The notes under the pieces: model-generated
The model's database searches: none
What the model was told of the DNA's origin: nothing
Seen by the model: only the letters and a program-made list of their open reading frames with translations
Shown: in pieces, positions 49,248-58,822 of the stretch
Position numbering within the stretch: position 1 is the first letter of the stretch
Layout of the letters: each line of letters starts with the position of its first letter
Assembly (NCBI GenBank): GCA_027487685.1
Contig: JAIYDC010000029.1
Span: 1-64,000 of the forward strand
Length of the DNA: 64,000 bases
From: Pseudomonadota bacterium
Lineage (GTDB): Bacteria > Bdellovibrionota > Bacteriovoracia > Bacteriovoracales > Bacteriovoracaceae
Direction: 5' to 3'
Made by a program: the position numbers and the translations under genes

Positions 49248-50270
49248 ATGAAGAAACTCATTGAATCTGTGGTTCTGGCATCTAACCTCTCGAAGACCCT
49301 GATTTATTCTCTGGAATACCGTATGCTCTACGGCCTTTCGAAGAGTCTTTCCTACTTCGTCGAGCCACCTACACGTGAGCGCAACCCTGAGCTTTTGCGT
49401 CACCTTGGGGAAGGAGTTGTGGCGCTTCACCGTCAAGACGGGAGAAATGTCGCTGAAGGCATCTATCCCTTTGACGTTGTAAAACCTCGAGATTTTCGAG
49501 GCCACCTTGGAAATCTTCCGCTACTTTTTACCGACTCTCTCAAAATTTCTCGCCGGCGGCGGCTCAACCTTAAGCGCGATTTCGAGTCAGAGCCTGAGAA
49601 TGTTCCTGATTACCTGAAACGCAATTACCACTTTCAGACTGATGGCTACTTCTCTGCGGAGTCGGCCCGACTCTATGAGCATCAGGTTGAGGTGCTTTTC
49701 TCCGGCACTGCTGCTCCCATGCGGCGGATGCTGATTAAGCTTTTGAAAGATAAGTTTACTCTGACTCGTCCTCTTCGAATTTTAGAACTCGGCGCTGGCA
49801 CTGGTGCCGCCACCTCGGATTTCGCCAAGAGTTTCCGTGTCCTAAGCTATACCGTGAGTGACGTTTCCGAAGATTACCTGAAGCTCGCTCGGATGCGCAC
49901 CCCTAATGGACCTTTCGATTTTGTCCAGGGCCCCGCTGAGGCCCTGCCCTTCGCAGACGCATCTTTTGATCTGGTTTTTTCGGTCTTCCTTTTTCATGAA
50001 CTCCCTCGCTCTGTGCGTGAGGAAGTTCTCCGAGAGACTTTCCGAGTGCTCGCACCTGGAGGAATCATTGGTATCTGTGATTCGATTCAGCGGGATGACG
50101 ACCCGAAGCTCAACATTGTCCTCGAAACTTTTCCCAAAGATTATCACGAGCCTTTCTATAAGGACTACACTCTCTGGGACGCAAGCTCGGCCCTTAAACA
50201 CACGGGGTTTTCGGAGGTCTCAAGTAACCATCAGTTACTTTCTAAATACTGGGTAGGGCGCAAGCCTTGA
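49248..50270 (+). CDS. Class I SAM-dependent methyltransferase
   Basis: 340 aa; LRILELGAGTGAATSDFAK, SDVSEDYLKLAR, LPFADASFDLVFSVFLFHELP. Confidence 0.9.
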   Translation: MKKLIESVVLASNLSKTLIYSLEYRMLYGLSKSLSYFVEPPTRERNPELLRHLGEGVVALHRQDGRNVAEGIYPFDVVKPRDFRGHLGNLPLLFTDSLKISRRRRLNLKRDFESEPENVPDYLKRNYHFQTDGYFSAESARLYEHQVEVLFSGTAAPMRRMLIKLLKDKFTLTRPLRILELGAGTGAATSDFAKSFRVLSYTVSDVSEDYLKLARMRTPNGPFDFVQGPAEALPFADASFDLVFSVFLFHELPRSVREEVLRETFRVLAPGGIIGICDSIQRDDDPKLNIVLETFPKDYHEPFYKDYTLWDASSALKHTGFSEVSSNHQLLSKYWVGRKP

Positions 50271-51271
50271 AGTTGTGCTTTCGCCCAGGAGGCCGGGTCT
50301 TTCAAGATCGCTCGACCAACTGCCGCCAATGAAACTTTGCTGTTCCGAACGAGATGATCAATAAAGGCCCCGCTCTCGATCCCGCCGACCCCGATAACCG
50401 GAACAGAGAGTTGACTTTGAATCATGACCGCCTCCTCAATAAGGTAGCCTTCTCCGTTTCTAGAACCTGGTCGCTTCCAACCTCCGATGCCGGATGAAAT
50501 GTTAATGATGTTGACTCCCGTACGCTCGAGTTCCTGAGCGACGAGAACTGCGTCCGAGACGGTAAGACCTCCGTCTATAAAATCCTGTCCAGGTAATCGA
50601 ACTGACAGCAGGAGGCCTGGGTGCTGGGAGCGAATCTCTCGAACAATCTCAAGAATGATTCGGGAATTTTTCATGATGCTTCCCCCATAATCGTCAGTTC
50701 TTTTATTTGTGATCGGAGAGAGCCATTGATTGAGACCGTACCCATGGGCCGCGTGGAGTTCGACTAAGTCAAATCCTGCCTTCACGGCGCGATCCGCGGC
50801 GCTTATAAACCAATCCTTCCAGTCTTTGATTTCAGTAAGTGCCATCTCTGATGGTGTTTCCAGAGTCCTATCTTTGACTGGCACGATCACTCCGCTAGGT
50901 GACTGAAGAGCGCCTCCTGAAAAAATCCGTTCCGTTTTTCCACCTGCGTGGGTCAGCTGGATGCCAGCGACCGCGCCAGAGTGTTGTATGGTTGCCGCCA
51001 GCCGAGCGAGTCCTGAAATCTGCTCGTCATTATTTATTCCTAACTGGTGGGCCTCACTGCGTCCACTAAGATGGACGAAGCTGTACTCAACGATGACCAA
51101 TCCTGCTTGTGACGTGCCAAGGCGGGTGTAGTGATTCACGGATTCTTGGGTAGCGAAGCCGTTCAGGTCGGATGTTCCCGACGCCATCGGGGGTACAACG
51201 ATGCGGTTAGAGAGCGTGATCTGATTGGTCAATTTCAGAGGTGTAAGGCGGTGAGTAGTGAGGTTTTTCAT
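50231..51271 (-). CDS. Old Yellow Enzyme family NADH:flavin oxidoreductase
   Basis: 346 aa; LSNRIVVPPMASG, QLTHAGGKTE, DLVELHAAHGYGLNQWLSPITNKRTDDYGGS, PVIGVGGI. Confidence 0.92.
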   Translation of the reverse strand: MKNLTTHRLTPLKLTNQITLSNRIVVPPMASGTSDLNGFATQESVNHYTRLGTSQAGLVIVEYSFVHLSGRSEAHQLGINNDEQISGLARLAATIQHSGAVAGIQLTHAGGKTERIFSGGALQSPSGVIVPVKDRTLETPSEMALTEIKDWKDWFISAADRAVKAGFDLVELHAAHGYGLNQWLSPITNKRTDDYGGSIMKNSRIILEIVREIRSQHPGLLLSVRLPGQDFIDGGLTVSDAVLVAQELERTGVNIINISSGIGGWKRPGSRNGEGYLIEEAVMIQSQLSVPVIGVGGIESGAFIDHLVRNSKVSLAAVGRAILKDPASWAKAQLQGLRPTQYLESN

Positions 51272-51284
51272 GGCGCAAATATAG

Positions 51285-51299
51285 ATTGATTGAATCGAT
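51285..51299. promoter_or_regulatory. Candidate LysR-type binding site between divergent OYE and lysR genes
   Basis: ATTGATTGAATCGAT, near-palindromic. Confidence 0.4.
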
Positions 51300-51335
51300 T
51301 GACAAAGAAATAAAATCTCACTTATTGTTTCGATT

Positions 51336-52190
51336 ATGGAAACATTTGAGATGCGTTATTTCCTCGGTGTCGCTCGGACTGAAAACATTCATAGAGCAGC
51401 GGATGAGCTGCATGTTTCGGCTGGATCTCTAAGTAAGGCCATTTCTCGGCTCGAGGAAGAGCTCTCGGTCAAACTCTTCTCTCGGGAAGGGAGAAATATT
51501 AAGCTGACGGAGAATGGAAGATTATTGCAGATCCGTGCCTCTCAAATGATCCAGCTCGAAGAATCCACAAAAATTGAGCTGGCCGGGGCCTTAGGTAAGA
51601 TGCAAGTTCAAATGGCAGGAAGTGAGATGGTTCTTGCTCATTGGGGTCTGCAATTCACTCAGATGGTAAAAGATGCTTTTCCTTTAACTCAATTTGAATT
51701 TCAGGCGACAGATGAGAAAAGTGCATTGGAACAAGTTGAAAGAGGAGAAGTGCATCTCGCTTTGACAACTGGAGACATTCCCACGGCAAGTGGACTTAGT
51801 TCGAAAATCTTAGGTGAGACGACGTTTAAAACCTATGTAGGCCGTGGACATCAATTACAGAAAAGAAAAGAAGTCCCCGTGGCCGAGTTACTTACCCACG
51901 CCTTCGTTAGTCTGAATCGGCCTCTCTTTGGTAAAGTGGGTGTTGGCCAGTCCCCTGATGGGTGGAGAGATGATAAGTTTCCCCGCAGGATTGACTATCT
52001 AACTTCAGGCCAGAAAATTCTTGAAGAAGTCGTGGCCTCAGGCCTCGCCGTGGCCTACTTACCTGATTATCTGGGGATCGCCTTGGGTTTAGTAGCGATT
52101 CAGGTAACGGGGTGCCCGTTCGTTTGCCGCCAGAAAATTAAACTCGTCGTTCGAAATCCAAGAGATTTAAGCTGGCTTGACTGGTCATAG
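51336..52190 (+). CDS. LysR family transcriptional regulator
   Basis: 284 aa; METFEMRYFLGVARTENIHRAADELHVSAGSLSKAISRLEEELSVKLFSREGR. Confidence 0.92.
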   Translation: METFEMRYFLGVARTENIHRAADELHVSAGSLSKAISRLEEELSVKLFSREGRNIKLTENGRLLQIRASQMIQLEESTKIELAGALGKMQVQMAGSEMVLAHWGLQFTQMVKDAFPLTQFEFQATDEKSALEQVERGEVHLALTTGDIPTASGLSSKILGETTFKTYVGRGHQLQKRKEVPVAELLTHAFVSLNRPLFGKVGVGQSPDGWRDDKFPRRIDYLTSGQKILEEVVASGLAVAYLPDYLGIALGLVAIQVTGCPFVCRQKIKLVVRNPRDLSWLDWS

Positions 52191-52245
52191 GGAGCGAGGC
52201 GCCGGAGATCCCTGGGTAGCATGGGACTCCGGCGGTTGTTCGACT

Positions 52246-52788
52246 CTAGGCTTCGCCCGCGAATGCTGGATCGATTGGTGTTGGATTAAAATGGTCAAGG
52301 TAGTTACTGATAGTCTTGAGGGCCACTCCTACAAGGACTTCCATCATCGCTTCAGGCGCAAATCCTACCTTAAGGAAAGTTTCCTTAGTCTGTTCGGAAA
52401 CAATCCCTCGTTCGCCCACGATCTCCCGGGTGAATTGAACCAGTGCTGCTAGTTTTGGATCAGGGATGACCTTTTGATTTCTGATGGCCTTTACGACATC
52501 CCCATCAACCTTCATCATTCCTTTCAGAATGGTGGAATGAGCGGCGATGCAGTAGCGGCACCGATTCTCTACCGATGTTGCCAAGAGGACGACTTGTCTT
52601 TCTTTGGGAGTAAGAGAGGACTCTTCCCAGGCAGCATCGAGGCCCATATAGCCCTTTAAGACCGCCGGAGAGTTTGCAAAAGTTGCCATCAGGTTCGGGA
52701 TGAAGCCGAAGCCCTTTTGGATGCTTTTCAAGACCTCTTTAGATCCCTCTGGTGCTGTCTCAATCGTTAATGGTTTTAGTGTGTTCAT
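52246..52788 (-). CDS. Carboxymuconolactone decarboxylase/AhpD-like protein
   Basis: FGFIPNLMATFANSPAVLKGY...SVENRCRYCIAAHSTI; ATG at 52788. Confidence 0.9.
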   Translation of the reverse strand: MNTLKPLTIETAPEGSKEVLKSIQKGFGFIPNLMATFANSPAVLKGYMGLDAAWEESSLTPKERQVVLLATSVENRCRYCIAAHSTILKGMMKVDGDVVKAIRNQKVIPDPKLAALVQFTREIVGERGIVSEQTKETFLKVGFAPEAMMEVLVGVALKTISNYLDHFNPTPIDPAFAGEA

Positions 52789-52882
52789 AATGTCTCCCTT
52801 GCATGGCCCTCTTGATTGATGGCCTTCATGTCCTGACTTTACGGTATTCCCTGATTGCACAATAGACAGATAATGGTGATAA

Positions 52883-52907
52883 CATATATTCTTATTTAGA
52901 ATATATG
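52883..52907. promoter_or_regulatory. Inverted repeat overlapping the lysR start codon
   Basis: CATATATTC-ttattta-GAATATATG, 9-bp perfect arms; ATG at 52905. Confidence 0.6.
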
Positions 52908-53816
52908 GACCAACTACACTGTTTACGAATCTTTAGAAGAGTTGCCGAGTCTAAGTCCTTCTCACGGATTGCCCAAGAGTTTGGACTGACTCAGCCGATG
53001 GTGAGTAAGCGTGTCGCGTGGCTAGAGTCTGAACTAGGGGTGACGCTACTGAGAAGGTCTACCCGAGGGATTCAATTGACCCCTGAGGGAGAAATCCTAT
53101 ACCGTGCTGGAGGAAACGCGCTCGAAGAACTCGATGCGGTGTTCTCGTCGGTAAAGCACGAAAAACTGAAACTTTCCGGAAGCCTTCGCATCACGGCCTC
53201 GCTTGCATTCGCGCGGCTGATCATCGGACCACTTCTTACTGAATTGAGTGAACTTCACCCGGACCTGCGGCCTCACTTTCACTTAAGCGATGGCTACATC
53301 GATATGGTAGAACAAAACCTCGATCTCGCTTTCCGCATTGGTCATTTGCCGGACAGCTCCCTCAAGGCCCTAAAGATAGGTCAATCAACGAGAAAAATTT
53401 ACGGGTCTCAATCCTACTTCAAGAAATTTGGAATGCCGAAGTCGGTGGATGATCTCGCTCATCATCGATGCCTCTTGTACACGAGACTCTCGGATCTCCC
53501 AGGCTGGCCTCTCGTGGATGAAAAGGGGAAAGCAAGAAATTGGAGCTTCCGTCCTCACATGCAGTCGGATGCTTCCGATCTGATTCGACAGGCCGTAATC
53601 GACGGTCTGGGCATCGCGCTCCTCCCGTCTTGGATGATCGATGGTTTTAACGACACGAAAGGGGTGAGAGCGATCCTCCTCGAAAATGGTCCGAAGCCTA
53701 GCCCGATTTTTGCGGTGACTTCGGGTACTCGTGAACTCACGGCCAAGCAGAGAGTTGTTATTGACTACTTTAAGAAAAAACTGGATCTGAATGAATCCCT
53801 ATCTCTTCGCACCTAA
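52905..53816 (+). CDS. LysR family transcriptional regulator
   Basis: 303 aa; MDQLHCLRIFRRVAESKSFSRIAQEFGLTQPMVSKRVAWLESELGVTLLRRSTRGIQLT. Confidence 0.95.
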   Translation: MDQLHCLRIFRRVAESKSFSRIAQEFGLTQPMVSKRVAWLESELGVTLLRRSTRGIQLTPEGEILYRAGGNALEELDAVFSSVKHEKLKLSGSLRITASLAFARLIIGPLLTELSELHPDLRPHFHLSDGYIDMVEQNLDLAFRIGHLPDSSLKALKIGQSTRKIYGSQSYFKKFGMPKSVDDLAHHRCLLYTRLSDLPGWPLVDEKGKARNWSFRPHMQSDASDLIRQAVIDGLGIALLPSWMIDGFNDTKGVRAILLENGPKPSPIFAVTSGTRELTAKQRVVIDYFKKKLDLNESLSLRT

Positions 53817-53854
53817 GCGTTGATGAATTTTTTAAAAACAAGGAATCAAGGAAC

Positions 53855-54340
53855 ATGAGTACACTTCGACATGTTATGTACAAGAAACTTGCACCTACGG
53901 AAACATTATCAACGGATGATTTTCGCACCGTTACTGAAGCTGATAATCTATTACTAGGCCAGCTTATGTACTCCTCTTACCAGGGGACAATTGACTACGA
54001 TGGGGAGACACTAGAGCAGTCCATCCAAGAAATGACCGAGACACTTTCGGGTAAATACGGAAAAGTCATTTCTCCTGCCTCATTGGTTATTGTCGATGGG
54101 GACGTCGCCGTTGCAGCGGTGATCTTCGTTTTTTATGCAAAGGAGGCGATGCCTCTTCTCACTTTCACGATGACTCATCCGCAGCACCAGGGGAGAGGCT
54201 TGGCCCAGCGCCTGATAAACTCCAGTCTTCGAGTCCTGCATGAGCAATCTTTTGACCAATGCTGTCTCGTTGTCACCGAGGGGAACCGACCGGCCCAGGA
54301 CATTTATAAGAAACTCGGTTTCACGACGACCAAGGCTTGA
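53855..54340 (+). CDS. GNAT family N-acetyltransferase
   Basis: 161 aa; TMTHPQHQGRGLAQRLINSSLRVLHE, VTEGNRPAQDIYKKLGF. Confidence 0.88.
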   Translation: MSTLRHVMYKKLAPTETLSTDDFRTVTEADNLLLGQLMYSSYQGTIDYDGETLEQSIQEMTETLSGKYGKVISPASLVIVDGDVAVAAVIFVFYAKEAMPLLTFTMTHPQHQGRGLAQRLINSSLRVLHEQSFDQCCLVVTEGNRPAQDIYKKLGFTTTKA

Positions 54341-54350
54341 TCCCGAGGAA

Positions 54351-54797
54351 TCAGTTTCTAAAAAAGGGATTGATAACGTTGATGAAAATTTCTCCCACTT
54401 CAATTTTTGCCTCTCTTACGACAATATTTTGAGGTGTATAGCCTCCAATGGGACATTCTACGATGTGACCGACTAAGACCTGGCCACTCGCCGTCTGTGG
54501 TAAATTGAGTTTTTGCGCCTGAAACAAGAAATAGGATGTTTTTTGGGAGGTATTGATTTTCCTGCGACTCTCATAAAAATCTCTGGCCTCGGGATCATTA
54601 ATGGAGAGAATTCCGGAGAAACTCAGCTGGTGACTGTGATGTCCGGATGCCACGAGATGGCCAAAGAATGAATCGCTCTCCGGAATAATGAATCCATGTT
54701 GCATTTCGTGCTGCATGCCTTCTGGTGAGGCGTTCACAGGATGGTTACTGAGAAGTCCAGTGATCAGAACGAGGACTAAGGCACATATTTTTTTCAT
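54351..54797 (-). CDS. Secreted His-rich-N-term protein, unknown function
   Basis: 148 aa; signal peptide; MQHEMQHGF...VASGHHSHQLSFSG. Confidence 0.65.
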   Translation of the reverse strand: MKKICALVLVLITGLLSNHPVNASPEGMQHEMQHGFIIPESDSFFGHLVASGHHSHQLSFSGILSINDPEARDFYESRRKINTSQKTSYFLFQAQKLNLPQTASGQVLVGHIVECPIGGYTPQNIVVREAKIEVGEIFINVINPFFRN

Positions 54798-54869
54798 ACT
54801 CTCTCCTTGATGTGAGTAGAGTATTTATAGGTTGCAAGCTACACTTGATGAATAGCAAAGCTTGCAAGG

Positions 54870-55730
54870 ATGACTGCATCTTTTGCAAGTTCGAGGATAA
54901 CGATGACATCACCCACAGTAAGGTTCCCTCTTTCGTCCGAACATTTGGAGCTCCTGCTCGCCTTCGAGCGCACAGGCTCCTTAAGAGAGCTTTCGGAGCA
55001 TTTAGGGAAGGATCAATCTGTCGTCTCGCGGCAGTTACAAAGACTTGGCGAAGAAGCTCCTGTGATCCAAAAGGTGCGCGGCAAATGGAGCATCACCCCC
55101 CTCGGAGTACGTATCAATCAGCTTACACTTGGTTTCGTTGCGGAATACGAGCAAAGCCTAGGAAGTGAGTCTGGGTCCCAGGTTAGTTTTGAGAACTCCG
55201 TGCTCTTAGTGATTAATGCTCAGAAGGCCCTGCTGGCGTCCAAGGCAAAGAGGAGCAATCCCTCGGCCGAAAAAAATATCCAACTGCTTTTGGATTTTTG
55301 GAGGAAGAAGGGGCGTCCAATTATCCATGTGCAGCACCTCTCTGATAATCCCCAGTCTGACTTTTATCACGCTTCACCACTGTCGAACTTCATGACCGAG
55401 ATTTCACCAGTGGGAGACGAGCAGATGATTCAAAAAATGAATCCGAGTTCATTTGCCAATAATCAGCTTGAGGATCTTCTGAGAGAAAGGGACATATCAA
55501 CGTTAGTTCTTGTCGGGTTTACTGCCAATGATTGCATCGAAGCCACCGCACGAGATTCGTTCGAAAAAGGCTTTACGACCTATATCGCCGGGGACTGCAC
55601 CGCCATGTTTGATTTTGTTGCCCATGATCAAAAAGTCCATAGCGCCCAGAAGATGCACGAACTGATCATGGCCAACATCGAGCTACGTTATGGACAAGTG
55701 AAGGATTTAAATTTCTTTCTTGGGCACTAG
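54870..55730 (+). CDS. LysR-type HTH fused to isochorismatase-like cysteine hydrolase domain
   Basis: 286 aa; HLELLLAFERTGSLRELSEHLGKDQSVVSRQLQRLGEEAPVIQKVRGKWSITPLG then VLLVINAQKALL...GRPIIHVQHLSDNP...KMNPSSFANNQLEDLL...VGFTANDCIEATARDSFEKGF. Confidence 0.85.
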   Translation: MTASFASSRITMTSPTVRFPLSSEHLELLLAFERTGSLRELSEHLGKDQSVVSRQLQRLGEEAPVIQKVRGKWSITPLGVRINQLTLGFVAEYEQSLGSESGSQVSFENSVLLVINAQKALLASKAKRSNPSAEKNIQLLLDFWRKKGRPIIHVQHLSDNPQSDFYHASPLSNFMTEISPVGDEQMIQKMNPSSFANNQLEDLLRERDISTLVLVGFTANDCIEATARDSFEKGFTTYIAGDCTAMFDFVAHDQKVHSAQKMHELIMANIELRYGQVKDLNFFLGH

Positions 55731-55739
55731 GAATAGAAA

Positions 55740-56432
55740 TTATTTGTTATCTTGGAGTGCCTTGTACGTTACCTTCACTTTTTCGTTCCTCTCGCTGTAC
55801 CGATCCACAAGGAAGTCAGCGACATCCCTTGTGAGATACGTAAACCGCATGAGTTCTTCCATAACGTCGACGACCCGCTCTCGGTAGGACGAAGGTTTCA
55901 TCGTTCCATCTTCATTGAACTCGTTAAACGCTTGAGCGACTGAAGATTGGTTAGGGATCGTGATCATCCTCATCCATCGACCCAGGACTCTCATTGTATT
56001 GACCGCATTGAAGGATTGGCTTCCGCCCGATACCTCCATCACGGCGAGAGTTTTTCCCTGCGTGGGGCGAACAGCATTGAGTGCTAAAGGAATCCAGTCG
56101 ATTTGATTCTTCAAAACAGCAGATATTGTTCCATGTAACTCCGGGCCCGACCAAACTTGTCCTTCGGACCAGACGCTCAGGTCCCTAAGTTCCTGAACCT
56201 TTGGATGATCAACGGACTTATTGTTATCAAAGACTGGCAGACCCTCTGGGTTATAGATTTTCACTTCTGCCCCCATATGAGTAAGGATTCTGCCCGCTTC
56301 TTCTGCCAGCAGGCGGCTAAAAGAGCGGTCTCGTAGAGATCCATAGAGGATCAGAATTCGAGGCGGGTGGTCAGAGGAGAGAAGCTTATTCTTGTCTGCT
56401 TTTAGATCGAATGATTGTTTATCTAGGAACAT
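55740..56432 (-). CDS. arsH: ArsH-like NADPH-dependent FMN reductase
   Basis: [94 protein letters not shown] at 56432. Confidence 0.92.
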   Translation of the reverse strand: MFLDKQSFDLKADKNKLLSSDHPPRILILYGSLRDRSFSRLLAEEAGRILTHMGAEVKIYNPEGLPVFDNNKSVDHPKVQELRDLSVWSEGQVWSGPELHGTISAVLKNQIDWIPLALNAVRPTQGKTLAVMEVSGGSQSFNAVNTMRVLGRWMRMITIPNQSSVAQAFNEFNEDGTMKPSSYRERVVDVMEELMRFTYLTRDVADFLVDRYSERNEKVKVTYKALQDNK

Positions 56433-57468
56433 GTTGAGTCTCTTTAAAATAGTGGTCTTTGAGCCAAAGTGAAACACGTACTAAAAATATAAGCACGGGC
56501 ACTTCTACCAGGGGACCAATGACGGCGGCAAAGGCAGCGCCATGATTAATGCCAAAAGTAGCAATCGCCACCGCTATGGCGAGTTCAAAGTTGTTCGACG
56601 CGGCAGTAAAGGAGAGAGTCACTGAGCGGGTGTAGTCAGCGCCTGCCTTCTTACTCAAGACGAAGGACACTAAGAACATAACAAAGAAGTAAATTGTTAG
56701 TGGCATCGCAATTCTTACGACATCCATAGGTAGCTGTACGATTTGCTCCCCTTTGAGGGAAAACATGACAACAATGGTGAACAAAAGAAAGATAAGTGTG
56801 ACGGGACTAATTCTAGGAATGAAACAACGATCGTACCAACTGGCCCCCTTGGAACTGATAAGGATTCTTCTAGTGACGAATCCGGCCAAGAAAGGAATCC
56901 CTAAATAGATGGCCACCGATTGAGCGATGTCACCCATTGTGAAGGCAACTTCAAAGCTTTTAAGCCCGAAGAGGCACGGTAAGTAAGTCATAAAGACAAA
57001 AGCGTAGAGGGGAAAGAAGAGGATTTGAAAAATTGAATTAAAGGCTACAAGCCCGGCGCAATATTCTGCGCTTCCTTTCGCTAACTGGTTCCAGACGAGT
57101 ACCATGGCTATGCACCGTGCAAGACCGATCAAGATAAGGCCCATCATATAGTCAGGATGATCTCTCAGGAAGAGGATGGAGAGGCCAAACATGAGCAGGG
57201 GTCCTATGAGCCAATTTTGAACAAGTGAAAGGAGGAGAATTTTTCGATCTTTAAAGACCATGCCAATTTCTTCATATTTTACCTTGGCCAGAGGAGGGTA
57301 CATCATGAGGATGAGGCCGATAGCAATAGGGATGGATGTGGTGCCGATGCTTAAGGAATGAAGAAGCCCAGAGAAGGCCGGGACATAAATCCCCAGGAAG
57401 ACTCCAACGGCCATTGCTAAAAAAATCCATACTGTGAGGTAGCGGTCCAGGAATGAGAGATTCTTCAC
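56419..57468 (-). CDS. acr3: Arsenite efflux transporter, ACR3 family
   Basis: 349 aa; [81 protein letters not shown]. Confidence 0.95.
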   Translation of the reverse strand: MKNLSFLDRYLTVWIFLAMAVGVFLGIYVPAFSGLLHSLSIGTTSIPIAIGLILMMYPPLAKVKYEEIGMVFKDRKILLLSLVQNWLIGPLLMFGLSILFLRDHPDYMMGLILIGLARCIAMVLVWNQLAKGSAEYCAGLVAFNSIFQILFFPLYAFVFMTYLPCLFGLKSFEVAFTMGDIAQSVAIYLGIPFLAGFVTRRILISSKGASWYDRCFIPRISPVTLIFLLFTIVVMFSLKGEQIVQLPMDVVRIAMPLTIYFFVMFLVSFVLSKKAGADYTRSVTLSFTAASNNFELAIAVAIATFGINHGAAFAAVIGPLVEVPVLIFLVRVSLWLKDHYFKETQHVPR

Positions 57469-57881
57469 AGGTAGTCCTTCAGGTTTTTAACAGTGGTTTC
57501 GATTTCATCTCTGACCCTCCGGTAAATGGTGAGGATCTCGTTTTCATCGGCCATGTCCTTCGTCAGGGCGGGTGGATCCTGGAATCCAATGTGGACTATC
57601 TTTCCACCTGGGAAGTAGGGGCAGCTCTCTTTGGCGGAATCACAAACGGTGACGACGTAGTCGAATCTTACTTTGGGAAGTTCATCAACCGTCTTCGAGA
57701 AGTGAGATGAGATATCCACTCCAGCTTCTTTCATGACTTGCATCGCCCGGAGATTCATCCCGTGTTTTTTCGTTCCAGCAGAAAAGACCTCGAATTCATG
57801 GCCCCAATACTTTCGGCAAAAGCCTTCCGCCATTTGCGAGCGGCAGGAGTTTCCAGTGCATAAGAACACAATGGTCTTCAT
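57465..57881 (-). CDS. arsC: Arsenate reductase, low-molecular-weight phosphatase type
   Basis: 138 aa; [40 protein letters not shown]. Confidence 0.95.
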   Translation of the reverse strand: MKTIVFLCTGNSCRSQMAEGFCRKYWGHEFEVFSAGTKKHGMNLRAMQVMKEAGVDISSHFSKTVDELPKVRFDYVVTVCDSAKESCPYFPGGKIVHIGFQDPPALTKDMADENEILTIYRRVRDEIETTVKNLKDYL

Positions 57882-58291
57882 TTTTTACCTAAGCCCTTTT
57901 CAAAACATTCCTGAACTTTATATTCTCGAATTTGATCCTGATCTCCATCACACGCACAAGCTAATTGGCCTAGGCTTTTCTTCATGCGTGTGAGGTCTTC
58001 GATTTTCTGTTGAATTTCATTTATTTTTTGCTCTGTCTTTAGCTTGACGGTAGAGCAGGTGACCCTCGACTTCGTATTGAGCTCAAGAAGTTCCTTGATC
58101 TCGTTCAGTGTAAAGCCTAAGTCTTGGGCCCTTTTGATGAAAAGGATTCGTTGGGCATCCTCTGGGGCATAGATTCGAAATGCCCCGACACTCTTGGGCT
58201 CTCTGAGGAGACCCCGACGTTGGTAAAAGCGGACGGTTTCAATTCCTACGCCAGCGAGTTCAGCAATTTTGCTGATGGTTAGTTTTTCCAT
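57878..58291 (-). CDS. MerR family metal-responsive regulator, first gene of the ars operon
   Basis: 137 aa; LTISKIAELAGVGIETVRFYQRRGLLREPKSVGAFRIYAPEDAQRILFIKRAQDLGFTLNEIKELLEL; C79, C112, C114, C129. Confidence 0.92.
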   Translation of the reverse strand: MEKLTISKIAELAGVGIETVRFYQRRGLLREPKSVGAFRIYAPEDAQRILFIKRAQDLGFTLNEIKELLELNTKSRVTCSTVKLKTEQKINEIQQKIEDLTRMKKSLGQLACACDGDQDQIREYKVQECFEKGLGKK

Positions 58292-58297
58292 AATCCC

Positions 58298-58329
58298 TTA
58301 TTACACTCCGTACCATGGTACGGAGTCAA
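58298..58329 (-). promoter_or_regulatory. MerR-type promoter: -35 TTGACT, 20-bp spacer with palindromic operator, -10-like TAATAA
   Basis: Minus strand TTGACT-CCGTACCATGGTACGGAGTG-TAATAA; perfect 22-bp palindrome ACTCCGTACCATGGTACGGAGT at 58305-58326. Confidence 0.85.
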
Positions 58330-58343
58330 GTCAGGATTATTAA

Positions 58344-58784
58344 TTAGGTATTTTCGAAAATCTCAACGAAATTCTTTAAAGTGCTGGTTAAAACCTCTAG
58401 TTTGGCCTTTCCTATTTTCTCTAACTTCTTTTCTAAGTTCTCAAAGATTCCAATGATTTTGGTGGCATCACTTTTCCCATCGGCAGTGAGAACCAGGCAA
58501 AGGGAGCGGGCGTCCGTCTCATCCATGCGACGCTTGATTTTTCCTCGACCCTCAAGTTCGGAGAGGCCTTGACTCACGCTGGATTTGGATAACCCAAGCT
58601 CTCTGACGATAGACATTGGAGTCACCTTGGTTTTGCCCTCGAAATAGATCGTGAGAAGAATTAGAGATTGAATGAAGTTGATCTCATACTTTTTTAACTC
58701 AGATGAAAAATTGGATTGCACAGTGTTGTTCAAACGGTACATTTGAAAGATTGCACTTTTTTCGGTATACGAGGAGATTTTCAT
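58344..58784 (-). CDS. MarR family transcriptional regulator
   Basis: 146 aa; MSIVRELGLSKSSVSQGLSELEGRGKIKRRMDETDARSLCLVLTADGK. Confidence 0.88.
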   Translation of the reverse strand: MKISSYTEKSAIFQMYRLNNTVQSNFSSELKKYEINFIQSLILLTIYFEGKTKVTPMSIVRELGLSKSSVSQGLSELEGRGKIKRRMDETDARSLCLVLTADGKSDATKIIGIFENLEKKLEKIGKAKLEVLTSTLKNFVEIFENT

Positions 58785-58803
58785 GATAAGTTCGTTTCAT
58801 AAA

Positions 58804-58822
58804 TAGTTTAACAAGTAAACTA
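58804..58822. promoter_or_regulatory. Inverted repeat between divergent marR and bioB
   Basis: TAGTTTA-acaag-TAAACTA. Confidence 0.6.
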
